Source of the DNA: Paralichthys olivaceus
Taxonomy: Eukaryota; Chordata; Actinopteri; Pleuronectiformes; Paralichthyidae
Assembly: GCF_024713975.1 (NCBI RefSeq)
Contig: NC_091110.1
Span: 3,721,501 to 3,785,500, forward strand
Length of the DNA stretch: 64,000 bases
Direction of reading: 5' to 3'
Shown here: piece after piece, positions 36,501 through 48,330 of the stretch
How positions within the stretch are numbered: the stretch's first letter is position 1
Layout of the letters: each line of letters starts with the position of its first letter
The notes under the pieces: generated by a model
Told to the model about the DNA's origin: nothing
The model's database searches: none
Seen by the model: the letters and a program-made list of their open reading frames with translations, nothing else
Program-made: the position numbers and the translations under genes

Positions 36501-39500
36501 TAATGACATTATTTTTCTTCTGTAGAAATTCAAGGAGGACTAATAGGTGTGGGACTCATAAATGTGGAGGACAGATCTGGCACGCTGTCACTGGACAAAG
36601 GTGATATATATTCAATAAAAAAAATATTTCTTTAAATGATGAAAAAGGGAACAGCATTACAGCTATTGTTAAAAATATATTTTCGAGCTGTACATGGAAA
36701 TTTATATCTGATGCAAATGCTCTATTACTGACAGACTACAACAACATCGGCAAGTTCCTGAATCGTATTTTGGGCATGGAAGTCCAGCAGCAGAACGCCT
36801 TGTTCCAGTACTTTTCTGACACACTCGCAGCAGTCATTCAGGAAGCCAAGAAGAACGGCAGATATGACATGGGCATTCTTGGTAAGATATTGTCGTTATT
36901 ATCACTTCATCATTAAACTATTTTCACAATGACTGAAGTAAAACTGGGACAGACAACATTTTTGCAAAGTAAAATGAAGTGTTTTCTTCTGTGAAATCAA
37001 TGGAGTTGTAAAATGTCCTGACTCTCCACTTTTCTTGCATTAGATCTGGGCTCTGGTGATGAGAAAGTGAAGAAGGTTGACTGCAAGAAATTCCTAACAC
37101 CAGGCTACACCACATCAGGACATGTGGAACTCTTCACTGTACGTTCATTTATGCATGATTATGTTCTGTGCGGGGTTACAGTTATTGCACTTTACCTGAC
37201 TCAACATCTGTGTGTCTCTTTTGACAGGTGAGTGTGGAGAGGGGGATGTCGTGGGAAGAAGCCACACATGCCTGGGCGGATCAGAGTGGTGCAGATGATG
37301 GTTTCTATGTACAGGTAGGAAAAAAACTGGAGGTCTCAAATTGTAAATTGAGATGGATTTGAGATAAAAATGTGATCTTTTCTGTTCAAAATGATTTTAT
37401 CTCTACCTTTTTGATAGTATCTACTACTGCAACTATTGTTTTGCTGGCAGACATTTTGACTCGGATTACCCGGAAACACATTGATCAAAGTAAATCTGTT
37501 CAATGATGGCAGTGTTCTATCAAAGTGAGTCATAATAAATAAGTCAGCATGCACAATACCACACCTTTGGAATGTGCTCAGCAAAACTGGATCTAGTTGT
37601 TTTCAAACGCTCTGCAACACCTGTGCTTTTCCTTCTATGAAAAAGGTTCCGTACCCAAAGATGTCAAGTTTCTAATGATTGAAACACAAATAATCAGAAA
37701 ATCTTAATTTAACATTAAGCGTTTTTGGTAGAAAAAAATACTAAATTGATAATGCAAATAATTAATTTTCTATCAAGCAACTAATCAATAAATAGTTCAG
37801 CTCAAATAGTAGAAACTATTTCATCATGATTTGTATCAGTGGCACAAAAAGTTAATCCTGTTACTTACAGAGACTCAGTTAATGATGACAGAGGATGTCT
37901 TAGTTGCATTCAGTCATTTAACTACTTAGTCAACAATGATTTGTACAGTGATGGTTTTTCCTGATTCTTTACTTTTTTGATGTATGCACATCTCAGACTT
38001 GCAAGGTAGGTTTAGAAAGGATGAATAAATGTGATGATGCAGAGACATGCTGACTTCATACCATAAGTCAAGCTCAAAAAATACTGGACTCCATAATGCA
38101 AGTCAGCAGCATCTTTCATGAAACCGTACCTGACTGATGTGTTGCAAATCTTTCAAACCTGACTTCCCCAATTTTCATTGCAGATTTAGTCATAGAATTG
38201 TCTGAAGCCTAAGCTGAGATCAATATTTTTCAGCCTTTTCCAGAAACAAAGAAGTCATTATACAAATGATTTCATATGCTCAATACTACCAACCACGACT
38301 AGTAACCAGATCCACATGTGTATATCTGTGGAGTGGCCCTTTTTTAAAGACTAGTCTTTCGTTTTCAGATGAGGAACAACAAGAAAACGGCCATACTGGT
38401 CAAAGAGGTGAACAGTAAGAAGAGGCTGTTCCTGGTTTTCAGGCCAAACACCGGAAGACAACTCAAACTGGAGACGTACACAGACATCAAGAAGAAGTTT
38501 AAAAAGGTTACACAACATTCTTCATAGTATGTTCTATGAGAACACTTAACGCTCTATGTGATGAATCATCACTTCTCTTTTTCTCTCTCTGTCTATTAGG
38601 TGTTGTCAGAAGATGCCAAGCAGCACTGGACTGACCAGTACAAGTCGTCTGCACTAATCTGCTCTCATGCATATTGGTATGTGCATTTAATGTGAAAGGA
38701 CAATACTGGTTATATTATATATTTGTTCTTGCAGTCAGCAAATCTCACACCAAGAATGAACATCTGTAGATCCAAATCATTATATATGTATCTTTGTGCC
38801 GGAGAGCTCCACTGACAGTTTCCTTATATCACAACGTATGGTTAATCTTGTCATTGCCACATACCTAACCTTCCTGCAGCTGGAAGTTCTCAATTGATTA
38901 ATAATGATATATTAATAGTAAAAGATCAGAAGAAAACGGTACCCTCAAACTAAAATCTTAATATTTTAGAAACATTTACAGCATTTCACCCTTTAAAGCC
39001 ACTGCCATACTTTAAGCTTCTCTGTTGGTCTGGTAGCTTAAAAACGATTGGCATCTCTCTCTGTCCATGGTTGTAAATCTGTCTGTGTTTTATTCTGTCC
39101 ACAGGCGGGGTAACTGTAAGAAAGCGTCAGTGGGTCTACAGTGTGAAGTTGGTCTTCGGTGTAGGACGTACTACGTTCTCTGCGGCTCTGTGCTCAGTGT
39201 GTGGAACGAGCTGGAGGAAGTACTAACCCCCGTCAGTGGAACCAATGTAAAGGTGCAGATTGTTCGCCTCAGAACAGAAGATGGACAGAGGATAGTTGGT
39301 AAGTTGAAGTACTTCTGCTTTACAGGAACTGGTTCATATTTAGAGAAGGATGCGTGTTTGCTTTCTTACTGAGAATGTTTATGTTAACCCATTCCTCTTT
39401 GTCTTCTGTGAAACACAGTGAGCTCCCTCCATTGCTCACTATTCTAGGAAATATGTTCAGGTTACTGCAGGTCTTGTATATAAGGTCTTAAAAAGACTTA

Positions 39501-40467
39501 ATGTCATTGTGAGTCAGTTGTTAAGTATTTTTATATCTGTCTGAAGGCTGTGAGGAGATGATATACAACTCTAAATGAATTGTGAGAGTTGTAACAGTGG
39601 ATCGTGCTGCAGGAGGCTGTTTAATTCTTTTTATGTTGAACTACACTGGTTAAGATGCTCATCATCTCTGCAAGAGCAAGTGTGCATTTTAACAAAAACT
39701 TGATGAATAACCTTTCATTGGTCATTCAGTCTGTTTCTTCCTTCAAATCCAGGTTGCTTCAACGTAATTAATGACATCACGAGAAACTGTTGTTTACTGC
39801 AGGGCAGGACCGATTGTGGTTTGGTTTTTTTTCTTTCCTTAAGATGCCACGTAGACTTTGGTATTCTTCCACTGTCGTGTGCTGTAGTTTGACCTTTTGT
39901 TATTGTGCTTGTGTCTTACACTCTCTTCTCATAAGGTCACATAAATAAGTGAATCTCTCCTCAAACTTAAGTGGCAATTTGTTCCAACTGAAGATCGATA
40001 CAACAATCGCATCTGAAGTTACAGCCAGCAGTCAATTAGCTTAGCTCAGCATAACGGCCGTGTGTTTATTCTGTGGGAAAACGACGGTTTTGAGGTGTGT
40101 CGTGAGGCAGACTGTTTCTTGGCCTGGGCTCAGACTACTAGTCTTTGCAATTGCCAGCGTGATATTTGCTGCACAGACATTAGGCTTGTGATAATCTTCT
40201 CATCAAACTCTCAGCCAGAAAACGAAACTGACTATAAATCGAAATGTGGAACCGTCCCTTCCATATTAGCTACATTCTATACGTAGGCTCATAGTTAATT
40301 CTTTACCCTGTGTTTCATTTCCAGGACTGATTATTCCAGCAAACTGTGTGTCTCCATTAATAAACAAGCTGTCGACATCGGACCAGTGCCAGCAGCTCGC
40401 CGTGCAGGAGCAGCAGAAGAGGCAGCAGCTCCATCCTCAGAGTCTGAGTCACGCACCCAACACATAG
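27592..40467 (+). CDS. sbno1: Strawberry notch homologue 1, complete, 1,402 aa
   Basis: SBNO1 is a nuclear DExD/H helicase-like transcriptional regulator linked to Notch and other developmental signalling. Exons: 27592-27711, 27803-27901, 28014-28241, 28353-28485, 29343-29443, 29600-29696, 30067-30227, 30619-30752, 30852-30942, 31029-31190, 31361-31496, 31619-31724, 31821-31974, 32069-32251, 33079-33176, 33252-33403, 33530-33733, 33825-33995, 34090-34259, 34354-34485, 35640-35775, 35887-35999, 36100-36171, 36258-36357, 36526-36600, 36735-36881, 37044-37138, 37228-37314, 38369-38506, 38600-38676, 39105-39298, 40325-40467. All phases agree; total 4,209 bases (human 1,393 aa). Start [16 protein letters not shown] matches human MVEPGQDLL. 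Walker [12 protein letters not shown] (Lys about 337), DECH box [10 protein letters not shown] (about 443-452) and motif-VI-like [11 protein letters not shown] (about 987-997) are intact. An acidic Ser/Asp linker and a Lys-rich stretch lie between the lobes (about 719-843). Ends SLSHAPNT. Confidence 0.97.
32252..33078. other. SBNO1 intron after the 32069-32251 exon
   Basis: A/T-rich with an ATT-rich patch at 32505-32550. Overlapping open stretches on both strands near 32384-32811 have no recognisable protein and no splice context. Confidence 0.6.
34486..35639. other. SBNO1 intron after the 34354-34485 exon
   Basis: Contains an open stretch at 34834-35262 (142 codons) that resembles no family I know. 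Its repetitive feel suggests a dispersed repeat, but I could not identify one. No supported gene. Confidence 0.5.
37680..37810. repeat. Dispersed repeat fragment (family C)
   Basis: 'aattaattttctatcaagcaactaatcaataaatagttcagctc' resembles the end of the family-C repeat seen more fully at 49400-49690. It sits inside the 1 kb SBNO1 intron before 38369; the rest of that intron holds nothing recognised. Confidence 0.45.
39299..40324. other. Last SBNO1 intron
   Basis: About 1 kb, A/T-rich. Near 40020-40060 there is a scrap of the 'ttagcttagct' repeat also seen at 14880-15010. No other element or gene recognised. Confidence 0.6.
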
Positions 40468-43145
40468 TTTGGGGTGGACCACACGTCTTTATGGGAGTCA
40501 ATCATATCTCCACCCCTCGAGTCCACATCCCACTGTGATGGGATCTGGCTCCGTTAATGTCTGTCTCTGCACTGCAGGCTCCAGGACCGCTGTTCCTTGT
40601 TCTGCACCCTCACACCCCCCTCCCTCACTTTCCCAATTTCTCTGAGGGTCAGAGGTGTCGCACAGAGCTGTGGTGATTCTCAGATGTTAGAAGGGGTTGT
40701 ACAGAGAAAAGATTTCAGGGTTCTTTTGGTTTCATTTCTTTTCTTTTAATCTCCAGAGACTCTTGTTTTCACCCAGAGATTTAACAGGTGATGTATTGTC
40801 CTCTGACATTCAGAGTGAAAAGATTTGTGATATATTGATCCAGACAGAGTTTAAACCTAGAGGGCATGTTGGCCTTTGGCTGTTATTCACTCCTCACACA
40901 TGCTTTAAGCTGTTTGGTCCAGATTACCTGGTATGAAGCAACAGATTTCTTTCCCGGTCGAGACCAAAGGTGGACGAGACAAAGGCCACTATGTCTGACA
41001 ACTTTGCGTCTTCATAAAACATGGCATTTGATGCTAAACCACTATGCTATAGTAATGTATGATGAGAACTGTTGGTTCATCATTCTGCAGACATTATTCA
41101 TTACTAATGTAGATAAGGTTTTGGTTCTTTCGAAGTAGAAGTGGTTTAGACATTTAGTCTAGTTAACTGCTCTAAAACCTGATGTGTTCCATCTTTCTGA
41201 TGCTCTGAAGCTGTTGTATTTGCTCACGAGACAAAGACCAAAATGTCAAAAACTAGTTTGTTTTGCTGTATATATTTTTGTTGGATTTCTGATAAAAAAA
41301 TTCCTTAGTTCCTTCTCTTCCATTTTCATAACTTTGTTCCTCTACGTCTGTAACAGCCAGGAGTTTGTCAGACGTGCATTGTGTCAGTACAAACAGTCAG
41401 GCACCTTTTAAAGCACTAACAAGGAAAGATTTGTTTTAGTGTCAGCTGTTCATTTATTTCTATTTATAGTGCCGGAACATAGGAGAACATATTTCCCCCA
41501 AATAATGTTTTTGAAACACCTGAGGGTTGAGTTGAATGTGTTGTCAACATAGCAGTCCCATCTTTTCAGACAGCAGCATAGTGTATTCATCTTTACAAGA
41601 ATGAATCTCTCGTTTAGCATTATAACCAGTGTGCAAACACAAATTCAAATGTAATCACACTATAATGTCGTTATGAGCAGATAAAGGGTGTTTTTAACAT
41701 CAATGTCAAACATTTAATATTACTTCTCCTATGAAGACACCATTTATATTATTACAACTGTCCTTTATTATTTGGGTAAACACAAGTATCCACTTATGGG
41801 TATCCATAGGAGGAGTTGTGTTGTTGATGTTTATATACTGCTTATAATTGTTAAAAGAGTGACCTATTTGCTTTTAAGGAGGAAGTTAAGATTTATGCTT
41901 TCTTATCTGAACACATTAAAACTTTCAGTGTTCTAGGTTGTTTTAAAAAAAAAAAAAAACACCTTTGGTCTTCACCTTGACTTTGCCTCAGTCAACTTGT
42001 TTCTGGTCTGGTGTTGGTGATATGTGGCTGGACAAGCTGGAATTCCAATGAGAAACAGATACTGTGCAACAGCCAAGAAATTCTGCCAAATGTGAAATGC
42101 ATGTCCTTGACAAAGACCCACCACTTTTGGATTTTCAAACGGGTTCCAGAGCTGTCACTGGGCTCTGTTCAGAGGTGTGTTTTCTTCTTCTACCTTTGCT
42201 TTATTTATTATTTTAAATGGAAATCCTCTCAGGGGTTAAACTCATACAAAGACCCTCAAAAAAGAAAAAGAAAACAAAGAAAATCTTAGATTTAACAGTG
42301 TATCTGAAATGCATGGCTATAACTCAAAGGATCCCTCTACACCTCATCTCAGTAATGTTACTGTGTGGCTCTGTCTTCAGCTGGATTTACAACTCGTTCT
42401 CTTCACACTACAAGTTCCAAAAAGCCCCCTAATGCTGCTGCTGCTTTTTTAGACCCAGTCCTAATTAAAATCAATGATTGCTTCTCTTCAATAGTGCACA
42501 TCTTTGCCTCCTCATTCCTATGTTGCATTCTATTCAATCTGCACTGGAAGGGACAGACCAAAGTCTGGATACGTGAGCTGTCCTCATAAAAGGTTTTCTG
42601 TCACAGTATGCTCGGACCATAGCGGCTCGGACACATCTTTTACCTGTGGGTTAGTTACTCTTAAATTAAGTGTGTATTTTCTCCTTTGTTTCTTTGAAAA
42701 ATGAAGAAGGAAGGAAGAGGTCTTTGTATCATACCAGTGTGCATTTTGTACAATTTGTAAAATGATCCAAATTGAATTTCTTGGTGCAGCATATCTCAAC
42801 TGTTGGACAGTATTGGCAGAGACCTCCAATGAAAACATAAGCTCTGCTCCCTATAACGTGAGAGTCCACCTATACATAAATATATATCCAAGCAAACAAG
42901 TCATGTTTTTATTTTGTCTTTTGGTGTTCTGTACATGGGCTAATGATGTGCTAACATTGTTTTTGGATGCTGAAAAATGTCAAGGCCCTTTGGATCCTCT
43001 GAAGTTGAAACACTTGAATAGTTTTTTTTTTTTTTTCCTCCTTTTTTTGCACGAGTTGCACTACTGACAAGAGTTGTACAAAAATTCAACATTACCTGTA
43101 CATGAATGAGTGCGATGCTCAATAAAGCTCTGTATACTTCTACCT
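40468..43145 (+). other. sbno1: SBNO1 3' UTR with distal poly(A) signal
   Basis: From the stop at 40465-40467 to a canonical AATAAA at 43121-43126 ('gctcaataaagctctgt') there is no other gene. Sequence is T-rich with poly(T) at 43021-43036. The first AATAAA-type signal with good downstream U/G context is the 43121 one, so a long 3' UTR of about 2.65 kb is inferred. Confidence 0.55.
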
Positions 43146-44640
43146 CATAGTACTGTCTATCATGGTCATATACATGTATCATTCAGACTTTAATCTTATA
43201 ATATTATATTTTTCATGTGATAGAGATAATATTGGTACTATTATTACTGATGCAGAACTGTGCAAGTGTCATTTTACTGTTGTATCTGGTTGAGGTGCAG
43301 CTAATATCATCTACTTTAATACTGCTGCAGGTTTAATCTCTAACATTGCATAATTATTTGATAATTTTTTATGTTTAGTTTGTTAAATCTTTAATTTATT
43401 ACTGTCACCTGACATCAGGGATGGAAGAATACTCATTTTTATTTCTACCAGTGTAGAAATACGCTGTATTACTCTACAATTCCACATATTGTGCATTTAT
43501 AATCCACGACAGTTATTTGGATATATCATCGTCAACCACATTACACTGCATTTGCTGCAATGCTTCAGAAGCGAAACTTTTAAATCATAATCATTAAAGT
43601 CAAACCTCGTTTTGGTAGTCGGCCTATTTAAAATCAGCATATCTGTGCAGTTGCCATTCAGACTATTTATTTTTGATAACCACCTCTATGATGGTGGAAA
43701 AAAAAAAACTTGATCTCGAAGTGATAGTAGCAGAGTGTAAATTTACTCTGGATTATTTGACCTGTGTAGGTACAAGTTATTGTTACGCAGAATGGCCTTT
43801 TTATATTCTATTAAATGGTAAACAATAAAGTTATCAGATATAAAGATAGTGAGACAAATAGTACAATATTTACCACCTGTGAAAAGAATTAGACATGTAA
43901 TTATAATTACTTTATTTATAGGGCACTTTCAAATCTGAAATCCTCGTGTTTGGAGTAAATATCTCTTTCCACTACTGCTCCCTGTCCCTCTGTTCAGGCC
44001 CCCCTCCATCGGGGGCCCCCGGGTCATGACCCCCGGGGGGCCAGAGCTTGTTCTTGTGCGTTCGACCATGTGGCCCTGCAGAGGGGGCCTGATCTGAGGG
44101 GACACGCATAAAGAGCTGCGCTTCTCCTCCTGGATCTCATTTGAGCAGGACAGCGGATCCACGGCCACATGCCTCCATAATAAAGTGGATCCTTCAATCC
44201 GATCACCAACACTAAATGACCTGGACCCTTATTTTTATTTTTGTGTCATTAACACAGATGAGTATCAGTAGAGGAAGTAATGGACGCGGCCCCACAAACA
44301 AAGACAGGTATCTACAAACAAAAGCGATGAACTCCACTTACTAAAACCCACTTACACCTTTACATTCAGCACAAACACCCATCTCATGTGCTTTCTGACT
44401 TCTGAAACCTCGCCTTTGTGTCCCGATCGTGGGTTTTGCGAGACTTTTAAAAATGTGTGAGAAAACTCTTCACGTGTTCACACACACGATCGTAAAAAAA
44501 ATTCAAAAAAAAAAAAAAAGGATTTCCAAAAAAAAAAAAAAAAGAAAGAAAGAGTTTGCAAAGTGCTGTTTAAAGTTGGCTTCCTGCTCACCGCTGCGTG
44601 CTAACCGTGTGTTAAACCTGCGCCTTCTCCTCCGCTCCGT
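43146..44640. other. Spacer between SBNO1 and CDK2AP1
   Basis: Starts A/T-rich. From about 43905 a 'tttatttatagggcactttcaaatc' repeat-like start leads into a GC-rich 300-base patch with a near-palindrome at 44011-44042. Two A-runs (44506-44519, 44529-44542) precede the CDK2AP1 promoter. No supported gene. Confidence 0.55.
44011..44042. repeat. GC-rich near-palindrome
   Basis: Arms of G5C5G3 and C5G6C2 flank a TCATGA centre (44024-44029), so the two sides are nearly reverse complements. The block lies in an otherwise A/T-rich spacer. Confidence 0.8.
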
Positions 44641-44848
44641 CGAGCCAAAATGACGCTTTCTGTGCAAAATGGGCTCTTTTAAACCCGCTTTCCTCGACCA
44701 GCCGCAGCGGCACAGTTGCAGTGTTACAAAGCACAGTGGGTGTCAATATAAAGTGACGGCCATATTTGCCGGTGCCGCTGTTGTAAACAAAAAGTGAGAG
44801 ACAGACGCTTCACTGAATTTCGGGTCATTTTTATTTCTTTAATTTACA
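44640..44848 (+). promoter_or_regulatory. cdk2ap1: CDK2AP1 promoter/5' UTR region
   Basis: Moderately GC-rich sequence immediately upstream of the first coding exon, with 'gacggccatatttgccgg' at about 44755-44772. No TATA box at a firm position. The region is inferred from its location only. Confidence 0.45.
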
Positions 44849-47760
44849 ATGTCTCTGGGAATGTCTTATAAACCCAACGTCCATCAGCACATTCCGGGAA
44901 CTTCTGGGAACCAGGGTAAGCAGAAAACGTGGCGGAAAACCCGAGGATCCGTCGGTTAAACCGTGTGTTAAATTCGGGGTCTCGGAGAATACCTGGAGAA
45001 AGACCGTGTCTGTAGTTTTTGTCCAGTTATATATGTAGGGTCAGATCCTGGGAGCTAGGCTAATTCATATCCGCCATTATTACTAATGTAAAAGAGCGCC
45101 ATCCGCGGGATCGGCTGGCGGAGAAACGCGGCCGGGATGCGAGGCGAGGAAGCGGCGGTTCGTAAAATGCGCTTCTCCCGTCGTCCGGGGGTCGCGGTCC
45201 CGCCGGGCGGCTGCCGTTGTTCCGCGGTGACAGAAATGTGTCGGTAGTGTCTTGTTGAGGCAGCGTCGTTCCGCTTCCTCCATGATGCTCCTCGGTCGGA
45301 GCTGCTGATCGATCTGCCTCTGAGCCTTTCCCGACTCTTCGAGGACACCTGCCGGCGGAGGACGCGTATTGCAGGGGAACAAAGCAGCAGGGGAGCCGCG
45401 TTAATGGAGGAGAAAAGCTAAGAAGACAGAAAAACCCGTTTATTCTTGAGTTTACCTCCGTCGTCGGAGGTGCAGGAAGGAGAAGTACAGATATACTCCG
45501 TTGCGTTTGAGTCCGCACGCCAGGCTGCGGATGGATCATGAGGCAACAGACCACAGGGCACCGACGTGTGATCAGCCCCTGTACTCCAGCATGAAGGATC
45601 AGACATTCACAGACACGTCTTTTCAATCTTTATGTGATGGATTCGAGTTTCCTTGCAGTTGTTTCGTCTCTGTGTGGTTGTTCCTGACACTTTCTGGGGA
45701 TCTATGGTCCTGTTCAGTCATTTGGTGTCTTTTTGTGGAGAATCTCTTTGTGGTCTTTTTTCTTTTGGGTCATTGTGTCTAAATTGTTGATGTTCCCTCT
45801 TTTCTTGGTTATTTTCTGCTCTTTTAGTTGTTTTGTGTCTCGTTAGGTGTGATCTGGTAGTTTGGGGTTTATTTTGATCATTTTAGCAGTTTTTTTTGCA
45901 TCTCTTTGTGTTTATTTCATGTGTGTTTTGGTGGATTTGTGTTTATTTAGGTAAAATTGTGGTTAGGATCAGGTTCTTTTGTCATTTTGTGTTGTCTTTT
46001 TTAGGTTGCATTGTTTTTCTTTTTGATGGTTTTGGTCATTTTTATTTGGTGTCGTCTTTGTCTTTTGTGTCTTTCGTGTGGTTCAGGTGGAAATGTTGCC
46101 AGGTTGTTTGACTTCAGAAATAGGTTCCCTGGGCCTTTTGTTCTGACCCCATCAGCCTTTGGGCCTGTGACTGATTGGTTGGTTCAGTGATCCAGTAATG
46201 CTCCAAGGTTCATTTTGTCTTCAACGATAGTCAGTGGCCATCTTATCATTGAAACAGGCGTTTTTTGCTGTAATCATTCCTCATGTTCACACTGAACATT
46301 TTGATTGAGCCAAATCCACAGTCTTCATTGTGTGCAAAAATATTGTTCATCGCCAAATACATCATAAGATAATTTAAGGTGTCGGCTGTCTGAGTCAGAC
46401 ATGTTACGTAATAGTGGAAAGAAGAATAATGTTTCACTGTTCATATGACCAACTGAATGTTTTTTCAAGACAGACTAGAATAAGCATTGGAACTTGCCCT
46501 TAAGTTGAAGGTCCAGTGTGTAAGATTTAGGTGAAAGGAATTTTCTGGCAGAAATTGAATATAAAATAATCCTAGTGATGTTTTCACTGGTGTGTTTCAT
46601 CTAAATTGTATGAATTGTGGTTTTCTTTACCATAGAATGGCCCTATATATTTAAAAATGTCATATTTACATGGAGGGGGTCCTCTCTGTGGAGGCCGCCA
46701 TGTTTTTTGTTGTCGTCCCAACAGGACAAACTAAAACCTTTTGAGTTTTCATGACAGCTGAAGTTCACCACAGGTTCTCCTTCATGTTTCGAAGGGGAGC
46801 TGAGGAGTATTCAGCTGCAACATGATACTTCACCTCTAGAAATCACTAAATTCTACACACTGAACCTTTAAATGAAGATTTGTGTACCTCATTCATACAA
46901 CATTCTTTCTGACTCATATAACGGGGATGAAACATGGTTGTTGAAGTGAGGGGGAATAGTTGAACTAAGTTTGGCAAGATGCAAAGTGTGACTGATTTAA
47001 TCACAATTCACAATCTAGAAAGGTTACTGTTGACGTACTAACAGCTGACAGTTTACATAATATGATTTTTGAGGATGCCTCGTGGGTTGTGAGAAGTTGT
47101 GATTGCATGTCATTTTTTTGTCTCCACAGTTTTCTGTAATGTTTTAAGACTAAATTAAGGTCAGAAAGTAATCAAGGTAAATCGTTAAACTTTACAATGT
47201 TGATCTGTCAACAGTTGGAAATCTCCAGTCTCCCTCAGCAGCTAACCTGGCCACGTTGCAGTCTTACAGGCCTCTCCTGAGTGACTACGGACCTCCATCT
47301 CTGGGATTCTCACAGGTACATTTAACATGTGAACCTGGGCATACTTCATTAACCCCATCTTATGTTTCTTATATTTTTTTGCACAACAGTTTAAGCTGAT
47401 TCTTCTGTTCTTACTGTAATGTTCTCGAAATGTGTTGAACGAGGCTCATCTTGCACTGTTTGCTTCAATTTCAGGGCTCCACTGGCAGCCAAGTGCCTCA
47501 GAACAAATATGCAGAGCTGCTGGCCATCATCGAAGAGCTTGGGAAGGAGATCAGGCCCACATATGCTGGAAGTAAGAGTGCAATGGAGAGACTGAAAAGA
47601 GGTCAGTGCAAACCTGGATTTGCGTAAACATAGTACAGTTGTATGTAACTCAAAGTTTGTTAATCTGAAGTGTCTTGGCGTTGTCTTTGTAGGAATTATC
47701 CATGCTAGAGGGCTGGTGCGTGAATGCTTGGCCGAGACGGAGAGGAACGCCAGGTCCTAG
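44849..47760 (+). CDS. cdk2ap1: CDK2-associated protein 1 (DOC-1), complete, 120 aa
   Basis: CDK2AP1 is a small NuRD-complex subunit and CDK2/DNA polymerase-alpha partner that restrains S-phase entry. Exons 44849-44915, 47215-47315, 47475-47601, 47693-47760 (stop TAG 47758-47760); phases 1, 0 and 1 match and total 363 bases. Human is 115 aa. The first exon gives MSLG then [13 protein letters not shown]; the second ATG at 44861 is where the human protein starts, so either may be used. The middle contains [12 protein letters not shown] and the C-terminal half is almost invariant: [33 protein letters not shown], and the tail AETERNARS with the TER motif implicated in CDK2 binding. The preceding Cys (VREC) is the conserved dimer-linking residue. 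Intron 1 is 2.3 kb; the others are under 160 bases. Confidence 0.96.
45050..45560. promoter_or_regulatory. CpG-rich block inside CDK2AP1 intron 1
   Basis: CpG-dense compared with its surroundings, beginning 135 bases after the first exon donor. A 188-codon open stretch on the minus strand (45060-45626) is probably a by-product of high GC: its translation has no family resemblance and is Arg/Pro/Ser-rich. It may be the downstream half of the CDK2AP1 promoter CpG island or an alternative/antisense promoter. Confidence 0.5.
45630..46090. repeat. Degenerate T/G-rich tandem repeat
   Basis: Repeated variants of 'tttgtgtctctttgtggt' and 'cattttgtgt' at roughly 20-40 base spacing throughout the block. 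It looks like an old minisatellite that has decayed. It lies in CDK2AP1 intron 1. Confidence 0.6.
46508..46869 (+). mobile_element. MITE (family B, copy 3, most complete)
   Basis: Terminal inverted repeats: 'aaggtccagtgtgtaaga' at 46508-46525 and 'ttctacacactgaacctt' at 46852-46869, matching at 15 of 18 positions when reverse-complemented. About 362 bp, no ORF. Interior landmarks 'gtggaggccgccatgtt' and 'ttgagttttcatgacagctg' recur in the minus-strand copy at 21380-21754. It is a non-autonomous DNA transposon; the superfamily is not decided because the target-site duplication is unclear. Confidence 0.75.
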
Positions 47761-48330
47761 CTACGAACACACAGCCGTCCCTGCAAAAAGAACCAACAGT
47801 GTGTGTCTCATGAAAACAATAAATAACTTGCATGGCATTTCCTTTGAGAGGAGGAAGTAAATGAACAAAGGATGGAAAAGCAAGCTCCTAGAGGAGAAAA
47901 AAAATCAATAACACAATTCTTGACTCCTGAGGGTTGTGGAGGATCATTTTAATTACATGTGGGTTATTGGAATTCAAATATCATGGAGGATATCATGTGT
48001 TTTTATGCCCCACTTTTGGGATCTTAGTTTTGACTCAATTTTTAAAGAAATGAATTTTAAACAATTATGCATGCGAAAGGGCCCATGGTTAATTTGTAGA
48101 CACTGCATGGCTTGTACAGGGGTAGATGGAGACTTCTTTTTGATAGTGTTTGGTCTGTTTTTCAGACCCCTATAACACACATGGCCGAGTGAGTAAGGGG
48201 CAGAGATGTGCCAAATGCATTGGTTCATTCGTGTTGAGGTTGGTTTTGGTATTAAAAAAAGGAAAATGCTGTTACTTGCATCTTTGTATGTATTTATTAC
48301 TCAGTGTAATAAATTGTATTTTCAATATAG
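47761..48330 (+). terminator. cdk2ap1: CDK2AP1 3' UTR with candidate poly(A) signals
   Basis: AATAAA occurs at 47818-47823 and again at 48308-48313 ('gtgtaataaattg'). They predict a short (about 80 base) or longer (about 570 base) 3' UTR. Open stretches in this interval are not supported as genes. Confidence 0.55.

Noticed and set aside
37881-37964. Possible box C/D snoRNA in an SBNO1 intron (ATGATGA ... CTGA)
   Set aside because: The flanks do not form a terminal stem and no D' box or conserved guide is evident; C and D boxes this short occur by chance.
45060-45626. 188-codon minus-strand open frame as a novel gene
   Set aside because: Sits in a CpG-rich block, is Arg/Pro/Ser-rich, overlaps other long frames on the same strand, and resembles no family. 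Best explained by base composition.
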